From: Streptomyces lasiicapitis
GTDB lineage: Bacteria > Actinomycetota > Actinomycetes > Streptomycetales > Streptomycetaceae
DNA length: 64,000 nucleotides
Reading direction: 5' to 3'
NCBI RefSeq assembly: GCF_014646335.1
Contig: NZ_BMNG01000003.1
Span: 598,151-662,150, forward strand
The first letter of the stretch is position 1, and each line of letters starts with the position of its first letter. This document shows positions 16,911 through 27,747 of this stretch, piece by piece. A program made the position numbers and the translations under genes. The notes beneath the pieces were generated by a model. It worked only from the letters and a program-made list of their open reading frames with translations. It did not search any database and was not told where the DNA came from.

Positions 16911-17783
16911 CTACGGCAGCAACCCCGCCCGCCTCGCCGCCACCACCGCCTCCCAGCGCGTGTGCGCGCCGAGCTTGCGCATGGCCGACCGCAGGTACCC
17001 CTTCACCGTCTCCGGGCGCAGGCCGAGGCGTTGTGCGGCCGCCGTGTTGGTGGCGCCGCCGGCCAGGCAGGCGAGGACGTCCACCTCGCGAGGGGCGAGG
17101 CGGACGCCGGAGCCGGGCCCCGGGGAGCAGGCCGCCGCGGCCGTCAACGCGTCGCTCACCGCGAGCAGTTCCGCCCGCACCGCGGGATCGCTGATGCGCG
17201 GTGCCAGCGCGCGCAGCGCCCCGTGCGCCTCCCGCACGCGCTCCCACGCCGCGTCCCCGGCGCCGTACCGCCGCTCCGGCAGCTCCGCGACCGCCTCCCG
17301 CGCCGCCGCCGCGAGCGCGGCCGCCTCGTCCCTGACGACCAGGGCCTGCTCCACGTCACGGGCCACCGCGACGGCCGAGGCGAGCGCCCGGTCGCCGAGT
17401 GGAAGGGGGGTGCGCAGGGCGCCGTACAGCAGTCCGCGCACCCGGCGGCGTACCACCAACGGCACGGCGAGCACCGCGCGCAGGCCCTCCGGCTCGACGG
17501 CGGCGTCGTACTCGTGGCTGATCTGCCGCGAGGTGCTGTAGTCCGTGACGGCGCAGGGCCGGGCGAGGGCGACGGCCTTGCCGCCGAGGCCGTGGCCCGC
17601 GAAGATCGCGAGGCCGTTCAGGGAGTGCGTGGCCGTACCGCTCAGTTCGGCGATCCGCACCCGCGAAGCGCCGTCCGCGCTGGTCACGAGCCCGCCGAAG
17701 GCCACGGGAAGGCCCGTGCCGCGCCGCAGCCGCAGCAGCGCGGCCCGTACCTCCGCCGCCTCGCCGCCGTCCGCAGCCGTCAC
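16911..17783 (-). CDS. GAF domain LuxR-type transcriptional regulator
   Basis: 290 residues. Residues about 15-150 form a GAF-like sensor domain (LPVAFGGLVTSADGASRVRI, then FAGHGLGGKAVA and AVPLVVRRRVRGLLYG). The last 60 residues are a LuxR HTH (LAPREVDVLACLAGGATNTA, LGLRPETVKGYLRSAMRKLG). It is divergent from two acyl-CoA ligase genes, across a 143-bp gap holding a perfect 16-bp palindrome. A local regulator that senses a small (perhaps aromatic or acyl) effector and controls the ligases is likely. There is no receiver domain, so it is not a classical response regulator. Confidence 0.87.
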   Translation of the reverse strand: MTAADGGEAAEVRAALLRLRRGTGLPVAFGGLVTSADGASRVRIAELSGTATHSLNGLAIFAGHGLGGKAVALARPCAVTDYSTSRQISHEYDAAVEPEGLRAVLAVPLVVRRRVRGLLYGALRTPLPLGDRALASAVAVARDVEQALVVRDEAAALAAAAREAVAELPERRYGAGDAAWERVREAHGALRALAPRISDPAVRAELLAVSDALTAAAACSPGPGSGVRLAPREVDVLACLAGGATNTAAAQRLGLRPETVKGYLRSAMRKLGAHTRWEAVVAARRAGLLP

Positions 17784-17840
17784 GCGCGCGCCCCCTCAGC
17801 TCCCAATCAAGGTCCCGGTCCCGTGTCCTCGCGGGACACC

Positions 17841-17856
17841 ACCCCCGTCCGGGGGT
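17841..17856. promoter_or_regulatory. Operator-like palindrome in the LuxR/acyl-CoA ligase divergent promoter
   Basis: ACCCCCG-TC-CGGGGGT is a perfect inverted repeat midway between the regulator start (17783) and the first ligase start (17927). Position and symmetry suit a dimeric HTH regulator such as the adjacent GAF-LuxR protein. Confidence 0.55.
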
Positions 17857-17926
17857 AGTGAGACCTGCATCACGAATTACACGATGGTACGGACGAGCGG
17901 GGTTACGCGGAATGCGAGGGGTACGG

Positions 17927-19660
17927 ATGACGGCGACCGGAACGGGCGGCGGCACGGAGGACTTCCGTGCGGCACGGGACTTCCTGCTGCGCCACCGGGA
18001 GGACTACACGGCCGCGTACGAGGGCTTCGCCTGGCCGCGGCCCGAGTACTTCAACTGGGCCCTCGACTGGTTCGACGCGATCGCCGACGGCAACGACCGC
18101 ACGGCGCTGCACATCGTCGAGGAGGACGGCACCGAGACCCGGCGGTCCTTCGCGGACCTCGCGCGGCGCTCGGCGCGGGCCGCCAACTGGCTGCGCGCGC
18201 TCGGCGTCGGCGCCGGTGACCGCATCGTCGTGATGCTCGGCAACCAGGTCGAGCTGTGGGAGGTCGCGCTCGCCGCGATGAAGCTGCGCGCCGTGGTGAT
18301 CCCGGCGACGCCGCTGCTCGGCGCCGCCGATCTGCGCGACCGCATCGAGCGCGGCCGGGCCCGGCACGTCGTGGTGCGCGCCGAGGACGCGGCGAAGTTC
18401 GCGGACGTGCCGGGGGAGTACACCCGGATCGTGGTCGGTGCCCCCGCCGTCGGGACCCCTGCCGCCGATGAAGCCGATGCGGCCGACGCGTCGTTCGCCG
18501 AGTGGATTCCGTACGAGGACGTCGCCACCGCCCCCGAAGACTTCACGCCCGACGGCGTCACCCGCGCCGACGACCCCCTCATGCTGTACTTCACGTCCGG
18601 CACGACCGCCCGGCCCAAGCTCGTCGAGCACACCCATGTGTCGTACCCCGTGGGCCACTTGGCGACGATGTACTGGATCGGCCTCAAGCCCGGCGACGTG
18701 CATCTGAACATCTCCTCGCCCGGCTGGGCCAAGCACGCCTGGTCGAACCTGTTCGCGCCGTGGAACGCGGAGGCGACCGTCTTCATCCACAACTACACCC
18801 GGTTCGACGCCGGGCGGCTCATGGCCGAGATGGACCGCGCGGGCGTCACCAGCTTCTGCGCGCCGCCCACCGTGTGGCGCATGCTCATCCAGGCCGACCT
18901 CACCCAGCTCCGTACGCCCCCGCGCGAGGTGGTCGCGGCAGGTGAGCCACTGAACCCCGAGGTCATCGAGCAGGTGCGGCGCGACTGGGGCGTGACCATC
19001 CGGGACGGCTTCGGGCAGACCGAGACGGCCGTGCAGGTCGCCAACACCCCCGGCCAGGAGCTGAAGCCGGGCTCGATGGGGCGGCCGACGCCCGGCTTCC
19101 GCGTCGTGCTCCTCGACCCGGTCACGGGTGAGCCGGGCGCCGCGGAGGGGGAGATCGCCCTCGACCTGTCCGCCGCCCCCGTCGGCCTGATGACCGGCTA
19201 CCACGGCGACCCGGAACGCACCGAAGAGGCCATGGCGGGCGGCTACTACCGCACCGGCGACATCGGCGCCCGCGACGCCGAGGGATACCTGACCTACGTC
19301 GGCAGGTCCGACGACGTCTTCAAGGCCTCCGACTACAAGATCTCGCCGTTCGAGCTGGAGAGCGCGCTCCTGGAGCACGAGGCCGTGGCCGAGGCGGCGG
19401 TCGTGCCCGCGCCTGACCCGGTGCGCCTCGCCGTGCCCAAGGCGTACGTGGTCCTTGCGGCGGGCTACCAACCCGGGCCCGACACCGCGAAGTTGCTGTT
19501 CGAACACTCGCGGGCCGTGCTCGCTCCGTACAAACGCCTGCGCCGCCTGGAGTTCGGCGCGCTTCCCAAGACCGTCTCCGGCAAGATCCGCCGCATCGAG
19601 CTGCGTGAGGCGACGGCCAAGGGGTCCGGCGCCGAGTACCGCGAGGAGGACTTCCGGTGA
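17927..19660 (+). CDS. AMP-dependent acyl-CoA synthetase (medium-chain/aromatic type)
   Basis: 577 residues from ATG at 17927, six bases after GAGGGG; an earlier in-frame start at 17858 is less likely. The adenylate-forming motifs are complete: [11 protein letters not shown] (P-loop-like A3), GFGQTET (A5), GYYRTGD (A7) and SGKIRR (A10 catalytic Lys). The N-terminal FNWALDWFD region and PGWAKHAW resemble the mammalian ACSM and bacterial medium-chain/benzoate ligases. It activates a carboxylic acid to its CoA thioester with ATP. The stop overlaps the next GTG, so the two ligases are co-translated. The exact acid is unknown. Confidence 0.88.
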   Translation: MTATGTGGGTEDFRAARDFLLRHREDYTAAYEGFAWPRPEYFNWALDWFDAIADGNDRTALHIVEEDGTETRRSFADLARRSARAANWLRALGVGAGDRIVVMLGNQVELWEVALAAMKLRAVVIPATPLLGAADLRDRIERGRARHVVVRAEDAAKFADVPGEYTRIVVGAPAVGTPAADEADAADASFAEWIPYEDVATAPEDFTPDGVTRADDPLMLYFTSGTTARPKLVEHTHVSYPVGHLATMYWIGLKPGDVHLNISSPGWAKHAWSNLFAPWNAEATVFIHNYTRFDAGRLMAEMDRAGVTSFCAPPTVWRMLIQADLTQLRTPPREVVAAGEPLNPEVIEQVRRDWGVTIRDGFGQTETAVQVANTPGQELKPGSMGRPTPGFRVVLLDPVTGEPGAAEGEIALDLSAAPVGLMTGYHGDPERTEEAMAGGYYRTGDIGARDAEGYLTYVGRSDDVFKASDYKISPFELESALLEHEAVAEAAVVPAPDPVRLAVPKAYVVLAAGYQPGPDTAKLLFEHSRAVLAPYKRLRRLEFGALPKTVSGKIRRIELREATAKGSGAEYREEDFR

Positions 19661-21309
19661 GTGCGACGGTGAGTTCGGTGGGTTCTGAAGGTGAGCCCGG
19701 CGCCGCCGCGCTGTCGTACGCGCACGGCACCAGCAAGACACCGCTGCTCGGTGACACCATCGGGCAGAACCTCGACCGGGCCGTCGCCGCCTGGCCCGAC
19801 CGGGACGCGCTCGTCGACGTCACGGCGGGCACCCGCTGGACGTACGCCGAATTCGGCGCCGCCGTCGAGCAGTTGGCGCGCGGGCTCATCGGCTTGGGGG
19901 TCGGCAAGGGCGACCGGGTCGGCATCTGGGCCGTGAACTGCGCCGAGTGGGTCCTGGTGCAGTACGCCACCGCGCGCGTCGGCGCCATCATGGTGAACAT
20001 CAACCCGGCCTACCGCTCCCACGAGTTGGCGTACGTCCTGAAGCAGTCGGGCGTCTCGCTGCTCGTCGCCACCGAGCGGCACAAGACCAGCGACTACCGG
20101 GCGATGGTCGACGAGGTCCGCGGCGAGTGTCCCGCCCTGCGGTCCGTGCACTACATCGCGGACGGGTCCTGGGACGTTCTGCTCGACGCGGCGCGGTCCG
20201 TGGACGACGGTGAACTCGCCGCCCGAGAAGCCGAGTTGAGCTGTGACGACCCGATCAACATCCAGTACACCTCCGGTACGACGGGCTTCCCCAAGGGAGC
20301 CACGCTCTCCCACCACAACATCCTCAACAACGGGTACTGGGTGGGGCGCACCATCGGCTACGGCGAGCAGGACCGGGTGTGCCTGCCCGTGCCCTTCTAC
20401 CACTGCTTCGGCATGGTGATGGGCAACCTCGGCGCCACCTCGCACGGCGCGTGCGTCGTGATCCCCGCGCCGTCGTTCGACCCGGTGGCCACGCTGCACG
20501 CCGTGGAGCGCGAGCAGTGCACGTCGCTGTACGGCGTGCCCACGATGTTCATCGCCGAGCTCAACCTCGCCGACTTCGCCACGTACGACCTGTCGTCGCT
20601 GCGGACCGGGATCATGGCTGGATCGCCGTGCCCCGTCGAGGTCATGAAGCGGGTCGTCGCCGAGATGCACATGGAGGAGGTCTCCATCTGCTACGGCATG
20701 ACCGAGACCTCGCCCGTGTCCCTGCAGACCCGGATGGACGACGACCTGGAGCGCCGCACCGGCACGGTCGGGCGGGTCCTGCCGCACATCGAGGTCAAGG
20801 TCGTCGACCCGGCGAGCGGGGTGACGCTGCCGCGCGGGGAGTCCGGCGAGCTGTGCACGCGCGGGTACAGCGTGATGCTCGGCTACTGGGAGGAGCCGGA
20901 GCGCACCGCCGAGGTCATCGACGCCGGGCGGTGGATGCACACGGGTGACCTCGCGGTCATGCGGGACGACGGCTACGTACAGATCGTCGGACGCATCAAG
21001 GACATGATCATCCGGGGTGGCGAGAACGTCTATCCGCGCGAGATCGAGGAGTTCCTGTACGGCCACCCGAAGATCGCCGACGTGCAGGTCGTCGGGGTGC
21101 CCGACGAGCGGTACGGCGAGGTGCCGCTGGCCTGCGTCATCCTGCGGGACCCGGCGGACACGCTGACGCTGGAGGAACTGCGGGGCTTCTGCGCGGGGCG
21201 GCTGGCCCACTACAAGGTGCCGGCGGGGCTGCGGATCCTGGAGAGCTTTCCGATGACCGTGTCGGGGAAGGTGCGGAAGGTGGAGCTGCGGGAGAGGTTC
21301 GGGGGCTGA
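19657..21309 (+). CDS. Fatty-acyl-CoA synthetase (AMP-binding)
   Basis: 550 residues from GTG at 19657, overlapping the previous stop. Motifs in order: [20 protein letters not shown] (A3), [11 protein letters not shown] (A5), [10 protein letters not shown] (A7), [20 protein letters not shown] (A8) and [12 protein letters not shown] (A10). This arrangement is the FadD/long-chain acyl-CoA synthetase type. It should activate longer fatty acids for beta-oxidation or lipid synthesis. The tandem of two ligases with different N-terminal halves suggests a substrate range rather than redundancy. A GC-rich hairpin followed by ATTTTC terminates the unit at 21345-21366. Confidence 0.9.
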   Translation: MSATVSSVGSEGEPGAAALSYAHGTSKTPLLGDTIGQNLDRAVAAWPDRDALVDVTAGTRWTYAEFGAAVEQLARGLIGLGVGKGDRVGIWAVNCAEWVLVQYATARVGAIMVNINPAYRSHELAYVLKQSGVSLLVATERHKTSDYRAMVDEVRGECPALRSVHYIADGSWDVLLDAARSVDDGELAAREAELSCDDPINIQYTSGTTGFPKGATLSHHNILNNGYWVGRTIGYGEQDRVCLPVPFYHCFGMVMGNLGATSHGACVVIPAPSFDPVATLHAVEREQCTSLYGVPTMFIAELNLADFATYDLSSLRTGIMAGSPCPVEVMKRVVAEMHMEEVSICYGMTETSPVSLQTRMDDDLERRTGTVGRVLPHIEVKVVDPASGVTLPRGESGELCTRGYSVMLGYWEEPERTAEVIDAGRWMHTGDLAVMRDDGYVQIVGRIKDMIIRGGENVYPREIEEFLYGHPKIADVQVVGVPDERYGEVPLACVILRDPADTLTLEELRGFCAGRLAHYKVPAGLRILESFPMTVSGKVRKVELRERFGG

Positions 21310-21344
21310 GGGTCGGCCGCGGGCCCCGGTCGGCGTGTTCAGTG

Positions 21345-21366
21345 CCGCCGCTGCGCGGCGGATTTT
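21345..21366 (+). terminator. Rho-independent terminator of the acyl-CoA ligase pair
   Basis: CCGCCGC-TGC-GCGGCGG is a perfect 7-bp stem with a three-base loop followed by ATTTTC. It lies 36 bp after the ligase stop and before the convergent zinc-ribbon gene. Confidence 0.75.
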
Positions 21367-21390
21367 CTCCCACCCGCCCACCCTTTTTTG

Positions 21391-22182
21391 CTACGCCCCC
21401 GTCGCTGTCAGCTCGTCCGCCGCGCCGTTCAGGGGTTCCGGCGCGCCCGTCAGGTCGATGCGGAACAGGGCCACGTTCAGCTCGTCGGCGCGGGTGCGGG
21501 CCGTCGGCGTGAAGTCGCACAGCGCGAAGCACACGCAGGTCGCGGAGTGCGCCATGGCCGTCAGCCACGCGCACTCGACGTCCCGCAGTGAGGCGTGCCG
21601 CACGGTCGGCTCGATCTGCGCGACCACCCCGAGCGCCGTGAGCCGGGCGCCCGACGGCGGGCGCTCCTCCTCGGGGCCCGCGTCGCTCACGTCCTCGTAG
21701 CCGAGCCAGCGCAGGAACAGGGCCGCCGTCGTCACCGCGTCGCGGGCGTCGCGGACGGGCAGGGGGCGGAAGGCGGCCCGGGGCGTCGGGGCCGTGCGCG
21801 GCAGGGGGATGTGGGGCGGGGTGAGGGAGGGACGGGCATGCTCGGGCGGCGCCTCGCGTCCGCCCGCGCCGTCCCCGGGTGCGCCCCCGGATGTGTCCCG
21901 CCCGCCCGCGCCGACCGTGCCTTCCTGCGCCACCGGCACCCGCAGCACCGTCCCGCACGCGCACCCCAGCTCCGGCCGCGGCCAGTCCGCGGCCTGCCCG
22001 CACGCCGCGCACCGCACGGTCACCCAGGCGTCCGCCCGGGTCCGGTGGGTGAGCGGGGTCGCGGCGCCGTGCGTGACCGGCGGGACGACGGGGGCGCCGC
22101 AGGGGCAGGGGAAGGCCGGCGGCGCGTAGGTCTGCTCGTGCCGGCACACCGGGCACCGCACCAGGATGTCGTCCCTCGCCAT
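21391..22182 (-). CDS. Two-zinc-ribbon protein with restriction-endonuclease-like C-terminal domain (function unknown)
   Basis: 263 residues from ATG at 22182. The N-terminal 75 residues hold two CxxC-x11/12-CxC units (CPVC...CPC, then CAAC...CAC), each a likely zinc ribbon. A Pro/Gly-rich linker leads to a domain (residues about 145-263) with AVTTAALFLRWLGYEDV, ALGVVAQIEP, DVECAWLTAMAHSATCVCFAL and VALFRIDLTGAPEPLN. That order of strands and helices recalls Mrr/PD-(D/E)xK-like folds, but I do not see a clear catalytic D-ExK set. It could bind nucleic acid without cutting it. The gene is convergent with the ligases and divergent from gcl. Confidence 0.6.
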   Translation of the reverse strand: MARDDILVRCPVCRHEQTYAPPAFPCPCGAPVVPPVTHGAATPLTHRTRADAWVTVRCAACGQAADWPRPELGCACGTVLRVPVAQEGTVGAGGRDTSGGAPGDGAGGREAPPEHARPSLTPPHIPLPRTAPTPRAAFRPLPVRDARDAVTTAALFLRWLGYEDVSDAGPEEERPPSGARLTALGVVAQIEPTVRHASLRDVECAWLTAMAHSATCVCFALCDFTPTARTRADELNVALFRIDLTGAPEPLNGAADELTATGA

Positions 22183-22213
22183 CGTCCGCACCGCCGTCCG
22201 TTCGTGTACCGCT

Positions 22214-22276
22214 GCCGTGTGCCGTGTGCCGTGTGCCGTGTGCTGCGTGCTGCGTGCCGTGCGGCGCGTGCCGTGT
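22214..22276. repeat. Nine tandem heptamers upstream of the zinc-ribbon gene
   Basis: Nine consecutive 7-bp units, consensus GCCGTGT (first four perfect, then GCTGCGT twice, GCCGTGC, GGCGCGT, GCCGTGT), fill 63 bp. They lie 32 bp upstream of the zinc-ribbon start. Such heptamers can vary in number by slippage. Confidence 0.85.
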
Positions 22277-22395
22277 TTCAGCCATCCGTCCGCCGGAGCC
22301 CCATCGTCGTACGAAGGCGGCCGTCCCGATACGCCATTTTGAGCTGCGCCGAGCCCCTGGATCCCTTGACGGTCCTCGCGTGCCCCCTTACATTG

Positions 22396-22433
22396 CTTCC
22401 ATATAGCAGAACATAATTTCCGCAATGTGGAAG
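22396..22433 (+). promoter_or_regulatory. gcl promoter box (matches the hyi box)
   Basis: A 38-bp segment beginning CTTCCATATAGCAGAA and ending in the imperfect palindrome TTCCGCAATGTGGAA (22418-22432). It matches a segment upstream of hyi (minus strand, 29593-29556) at 30 of 38 positions without gaps. It lies about 100 bp before gcl. In S. coelicolor the IclR-family repressor AllR is known to control gcl and the allantoin genes, so this is a candidate AllR-type site; that assignment is inference. Confidence 0.65.
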
Positions 22434-22536
22434 TCGCCGGAAGGCGGGCCGCGGCGCGGAAGCAGGACCTGAAGGCACGGCTCACCGCGGGGCGCGACGG
22501 GAGCTGTGCGTTCGTCAGCCGAAGCAGGAGAACTCA

Positions 22537-24324
<1,788 letters not shown>

Positions 24325-24331
24325 CGCTCGG

Positions 24332-24371
24332 GCGGTTCAGCGGTTCTGCGGTTCTGCGGTTCTGCGGTTCA
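24332..24371 (+). repeat. Five tandem octamers after gcl
   Basis: Five exact-length 8-bp units (GCGGTTCA, three GCGGTTCT, GCGGTTCA) run from 8 bp after the gcl stop to the terminator. Confidence 0.85.
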
Positions 24372-24375
24372 AGGG

Positions 24376-24416
24376 AAGGCCCCCGCACCGGAGTTGATCT
24401 CCGGCGCGGGGGCCTT
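24376..24416. terminator. Strong terminator hairpin after gcl
   Basis: AAGGCCCCCGC pairs with GCGGGGGCCTT, with an inner CCGGAG/CTCCGG stem and TTGAT loop, followed by CTCGTG. It serves gcl and, on the other strand, the convergent membrane protein gene. Confidence 0.85.
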
Positions 24417-24434
24417 CTCGTGTACGTCGCCGCC

Positions 24435-24947
24435 TCAGGACCGGCGGCGGCGTACGCAGTAGTGCGCGGCAAGGGCGAGGACCAGCGGGCCCCACAGTCC
24501 GACCGGCAGGACGCACACCCGGAAAAGGAGCTCCAGGGCGCCGTTGTCCATGTCGTCGAAGGAGAAGCCGACGCCGAGGGCGCCGAGCGTGAAGGGCCCG
24601 AACAGGACCGTCGCACCCAGTCCGCCGAGCACCGCGGGAACGAGCGCGGCGACGGGCCGCACCCGCCGCCCACCCAGGAGCGGCACCCAGCGCGGCACCA
24701 CCTCGCCCCACCCCCGCACGAGCCCGAAGCTCAGCAACGCCAATGCCTCGGTGACCAGGCTCAGCCCGAAGATGTACGGCACGGAGATCCACAGGCTCCC
24801 GATCGACCCGGTCCCCGTGCCCATGTCGTACCCGAAGGCGAACGGCAGCCGCCACAGGCACTGGGGGAGCAGGAGCAGCGGAATGGCGTGCGCGGCGCGC
24901 TCGGCCCAGCGGGGGACGGGGAGTGCCTGAACTGCGGTCGTCGTCAT
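24435..24947 (-). CDS. Small membrane protein, unknown function
   Basis: 170 residues from ATG at 24947. Four hydrophobic segments are visible: AIPLLLLPQCLWRLPFAFG, then IFGLSLVTEALALLSFGLV, VAALVPAVLGGLGATVLFG and VLPVGLWGPLVLALAAHYC. The N-terminus (PVPRWAERAAHAIPLLLLPQ) resembles a group of uncharacterised streptomycete membrane proteins. No enzymatic motif is seen. It converges on gcl and is divergent from the YdeI-like gene. I cannot assign a role. Confidence 0.7.
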   Translation of the reverse strand: MTTTAVQALPVPRWAERAAHAIPLLLLPQCLWRLPFAFGYDMGTGTGSIGSLWISVPYIFGLSLVTEALALLSFGLVRGWGEVVPRWVPLLGGRRVRPVAALVPAVLGGLGATVLFGPFTLGALGVGFSFDDMDNGALELLFRVCVLPVGLWGPLVLALAAHYCVRRRRS

Positions 24948-25072
24948 GGCACTTACTCTTCCGCCCGGCCACCCGGAGATCGTCAGCTCGGACGCCGAAC
25001 CGGCTCCGCCGCGCGGGGGAGAGGGACGTACACCGTGGCAGGAGGCGGATGTGCGGCTACCGTGGCGCGAGG

Positions 25073-25123
25073 CAGCGTAAGGATCACGGCAGCGTACGGA
25101 TCGAAGCAGCGTACGGATCGAAG
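25073..25123 (+). repeat. Three 17-bp tandem copies in a 5' leader
   Basis: CAGCGTACGGATCGAAG occurs twice exactly (25090-25106 and 25107-25123) and once with four changes (25073-25089). The last copy runs into the AAGGAG ribosome-binding site of the YdeI-like gene. Confidence 0.85.
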
Positions 25124-25133
25124 GAGCCCTCGC

Positions 25134-25712
25134 ATGGACACGCTCGACGGACTCCCGGTCCTCGCGTTCGCCGACCGGCGGGCGCTGGAGGAGTGGCTCG
25201 ACGCCCACCACGAGGACAGCCCCGGCGTCTGGCTGAAGCTCGCCAAGAAGGCGTCGGGGGTGGCGTCCGTGGCGACCGACGAGGTGATCGACCTGGAGCT
25301 GTGCTTCGGGTGGATCGACGGCCAGCGCCGCCGGCTCGACGAGACGTACTTCCTCCAGAAGATCACCCCGCGCCGCCCGCGCGGCACCTGGTCGAAGCGG
25401 AACATCGACCGGGCCGAGGCCCTGATCGCCGAGGGCCGCGTGCGGGCGCGAGGCCTCGCCGAGATCGCGGCCGCGAAGGCGGACGGACGCTGGGACGCCG
25501 CGTACGACGCGCAGGCCGAGGCGACGGTCCCCGACGACCTGGCGGCGGCGCTCGACGCCGAACCGCGGGCCAGGCGGACGTACGACGGGCTCGGCAGGAC
25601 GGACCGCTACCTGGTGATCCTGCGGCTGCAGACGGCGCGGACGGCGCGCACGCGGGCGGCACGTCTGGAGCGGATGGTCGCGAAGCTGGCGGCGGGGGAG
25701 AAGGTGCGCTGA
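25134..25712 (+). CDS. YdeI/OmpD-associated family protein
   Basis: 192 residues from ATG at 25134 with AAGGAG eight bases upstream. LAFADRRALEEWLDAHHEDSPGVWLKLAKK is the family's opening, followed by CFGWIDGQRRRLDETYFLQKITPRRPRGTWSKRN; each is given here only as a recognisable pattern. The C-terminal helix has TVPDDLAAALDAEP and YDGLGRTDRYLVILRLQTA. YdeI-like proteins are small soluble proteins linked in some bacteria to peptide or polymyxin resistance, but their biochemistry is not settled. A tight hairpin starts at its stop codon. Confidence 0.85.
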   Translation: MDTLDGLPVLAFADRRALEEWLDAHHEDSPGVWLKLAKKASGVASVATDEVIDLELCFGWIDGQRRRLDETYFLQKITPRRPRGTWSKRNIDRAEALIAEGRVRARGLAEIAAAKADGRWDAAYDAQAEATVPDDLAAALDAEPRARRTYDGLGRTDRYLVILRLQTARTARTRAARLERMVAKLAAGEKVR

Positions 25713-25744
25713 GCCCCCGGGGCGCGTGGGCGCCCCGAGGGCTC
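25711..25744 (+). terminator. Terminator hairpin after the YdeI-like gene
   Basis: GAGCCCCCGGGGCGC and GCGCCCCGAGGGCTC form a 15-bp stem with one mismatch and a GTGG loop, starting within the stop codon. Confidence 0.8.
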
Positions 25745-26089
25745 GGGAGTTGCTGCCGTCCGACGGCGCGCGACTGGCGGAACATGCGTACGCGCCGCCG
25801 GACGGAATCCATGGGGGCATGGCACTTACAGGGATACGGCTACAGGGATGTGGCTGGGACCGCGGCGGTCGGCGACAGTCCCCGGTGCCCCTCCTCAGGT
25901 CGAAAGGGCGGAGCCGGGAGACCTTCACCACCGCACTGGCTCGCACGAGCCGCCGCGGTCCTCGTCCTCCCGCCCGCCGTGCGACCACCCCTCATCCGGG
26001 TGCACGGCGGTGCGGGTCTCCGCGCAAGGGAACTGACCTCCCGTCAAATTCCCCGCGCAGTCCGGGAGTCGTTGAACCTCAGCGAAGAC
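25745..26089. other. 345-bp gap without a recognisable gene
   Basis: Open frames here have poor streptomycete codon bias and no recognisable product. At 25799-25816 a segment GGACGGAATCCATGGGGG resembles the duplicated junction at 2345-2396. No tRNA or strong hairpin apart from the upstream terminator is seen. Confidence 0.5.
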
Positions 26090-27556
26090 TCAGTCCTCGC
26101 GCAGGGCGCGGACCGCCGCCTCCACGCGCTTGCCGTAGTCGGCGTCGGCGGCGTGGAAGTGGGCGAGGTTCTTCTCGATGACGTCGTCGCGGGAGACCTG
26201 CGAGAGGCCGCCCGCGATGTTCGCCACCAGACGGGACTTCTCCTCCGCGGACATCAGCCGGTACAGCTCGCCCGCCTGGAAGAAGTCGTCGTCCTTGGTG
26301 TGGGCCGGGGCCTCGTGCGTGCCCGTGTGGCCGTTGACGGCCAGCGGGGCCGACAGCGGCTTGCCGGTCTCGGCGGGGCCGTCGTACGAGTTCGGCTCGT
26401 AGTTCTTGCGCTCGCGGCCGTAGGCGTTGGACGCCATGAGGCCGTCGCGGCCGTAGTTGTCCGCGGTGCCCCCGGGTACAGCCTTGGGCGCGTTCACCGC
26501 GAGCTGGGTGTGGTTGACGCCGAGGCGGTAGCGGTGCGCGTCGGCGTACGCGAACAGGCGGCCCTGGAGCATCTTGTCGGGCGAGGGGCCGATGCCGGGC
26601 ACGAAGTTGTTCGGCGAGAACGCGGCCTGCTCGACCTCGGAGAAGACGTTGTCCGGGTTGCGGTCGAGGACCAGGCGGCCCACCCGCTGCAGCGGGTAGT
26701 CGCTGTGCGGCCACACCTTGGTGAGGTCGAACGGGTTGAAGCGGTAGTTGGCCGCCTCCGCCGCCGGCATGATCTGCACGTGCAGCGTCCAGGACGGGTT
26801 CACGCCGCGCTCGATGGCCTGGAGCAGGTCGGTCTGGTGCGAGTTCGCGTCCTTGCCCGCGAGCTCGGCGCCCTGTTCGGCGGAGAGGCTGCGTACGCCC
26901 TGGTTCGTCTTGAAGTGGTACTTGACGAAGAAGGCCTCGCCCTGCGCGTTCGTCCACTGGTAGGTGTGCGAGCCGTAGCCGTTCATGTGGCGGTACGACG
27001 CGGGGATGCCGCGGTCGCCCATCAGCCAGGTCACCTGGTGCGTGGCCTCGGGGGCGTGCGCCCAGAAGTCCCAGACGTTGTCCGGCTCCTGCTTGCCCGT
27101 GAACGGGTCGCGCTTCTGCGAGTGGATGAAGTCGGGGAACTTCAGCGGGTCCTTGATGAAGAAGACCGGCGTGTTGTTGCCGACGAGGTCGTAATTGCCC
27201 TCTTCGGTATAGAACTTGAGGGCGAAGCCGCGCGGGTCGCGGACCGCGTCCGCGCCGCCGAGGCTGTCGGCCACGGTGGAGAACCTGAGGAAGGTCTCGG
27301 TGCGCTTGCCGACCTCGCCGAGGAAGTCGGCCGAGGTGTACGCGGTGACGTCGTCGGTCACTTCGAAGTAGCCGTAGGCGCCCGAGCCGCGGGCGTGCAC
27401 GACGCGCTCCGGGATGCGCTCACGGTTGAAGCGGGCGAGCTTCTCCAGGAGGTGCTGATCCTGGAGCAGGATCGGGCCACCGACGCCGGCGGTGGCGGAG
27501 TTCTGGTTGTCGGCGACCGGGGCGCCGGACTCGGTCGTAAGCACGCGCTTCGACAT
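26090..27556 (-). CDS. katA: Monofunctional haem catalase
   Basis: 488 residues, a small-subunit (clade 3) catalase. His54 in [13 protein letters not shown] and Asn127 in [14 protein letters not shown] are the distal haem residues; Tyr337 in [15 protein letters not shown] is the proximal ligand. It converts H2O2 to water and oxygen in the cytoplasm. It lies next to the glyoxylate genes and shares an 18-bp promoter sequence with the uricase operon, so clearing uricase-made peroxide is a likely job (inference). GGAAGG precedes the ATG. Which paralogue of a streptomycete's several catalases it is cannot be told for sure. Confidence 0.95.
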   Translation of the reverse strand: MSKRVLTTESGAPVADNQNSATAGVGGPILLQDQHLLEKLARFNRERIPERVVHARGSGAYGYFEVTDDVTAYTSADFLGEVGKRTETFLRFSTVADSLGGADAVRDPRGFALKFYTEEGNYDLVGNNTPVFFIKDPLKFPDFIHSQKRDPFTGKQEPDNVWDFWAHAPEATHQVTWLMGDRGIPASYRHMNGYGSHTYQWTNAQGEAFFVKYHFKTNQGVRSLSAEQGAELAGKDANSHQTDLLQAIERGVNPSWTLHVQIMPAAEAANYRFNPFDLTKVWPHSDYPLQRVGRLVLDRNPDNVFSEVEQAAFSPNNFVPGIGPSPDKMLQGRLFAYADAHRYRLGVNHTQLAVNAPKAVPGGTADNYGRDGLMASNAYGRERKNYEPNSYDGPAETGKPLSAPLAVNGHTGTHEAPAHTKDDDFFQAGELYRLMSAEEKSRLVANIAGGLSQVSRDDVIEKNLAHFHAADADYGKRVEAAVRALRED

Positions 27557-27616
27557 CGTGACCTTCCGTGCTGTGACTGCTGAGGTGTTCGGAGCGTAAG
27601 GAGCCCCGAACAGCTA

Positions 27617-27635
27617 CGTCAACAGTTTGTTGAAG
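27617..27635 (-). promoter_or_regulatory. Catalase promoter box shared with the uraD promoter
   Basis: On the minus strand, TTCAACAAACTGTTGACG (27634-27617) is identical over 18 bases to the sequence at 30417-30434 before uraD. It holds the palindrome TCAACA-AAC-TGTTGA and ends in a TTGACG -35 hexamer; 17 bp further lies TTACGC as a possible -10. Confidence 0.7.
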
Positions 27636-27747
27636 TTGATGATGTGGTTCCGGGCCGCGGCGACGCCTGGGCGCGACAGGACAGGTGTCAGCGCCGCCAC
27701 GGCCCGGAAGACTGGGGTGCTCTGCCGTCAGAGCGGGGGCTCTTCGC

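Noticed and set aside
22214..22276. Heptamer array considered as a CRISPR array
   Set aside because: Units are 7 bp with no spacers; it is a simple tandem repeat, and no cas gene is present.
25726..26181. Small + strand coding frame in the gap before the catalase gene
   Set aside because: Codon use is unlike the neighbours, no ribosome site or family is recognisable, and it runs into the catalase 3' end antisense.
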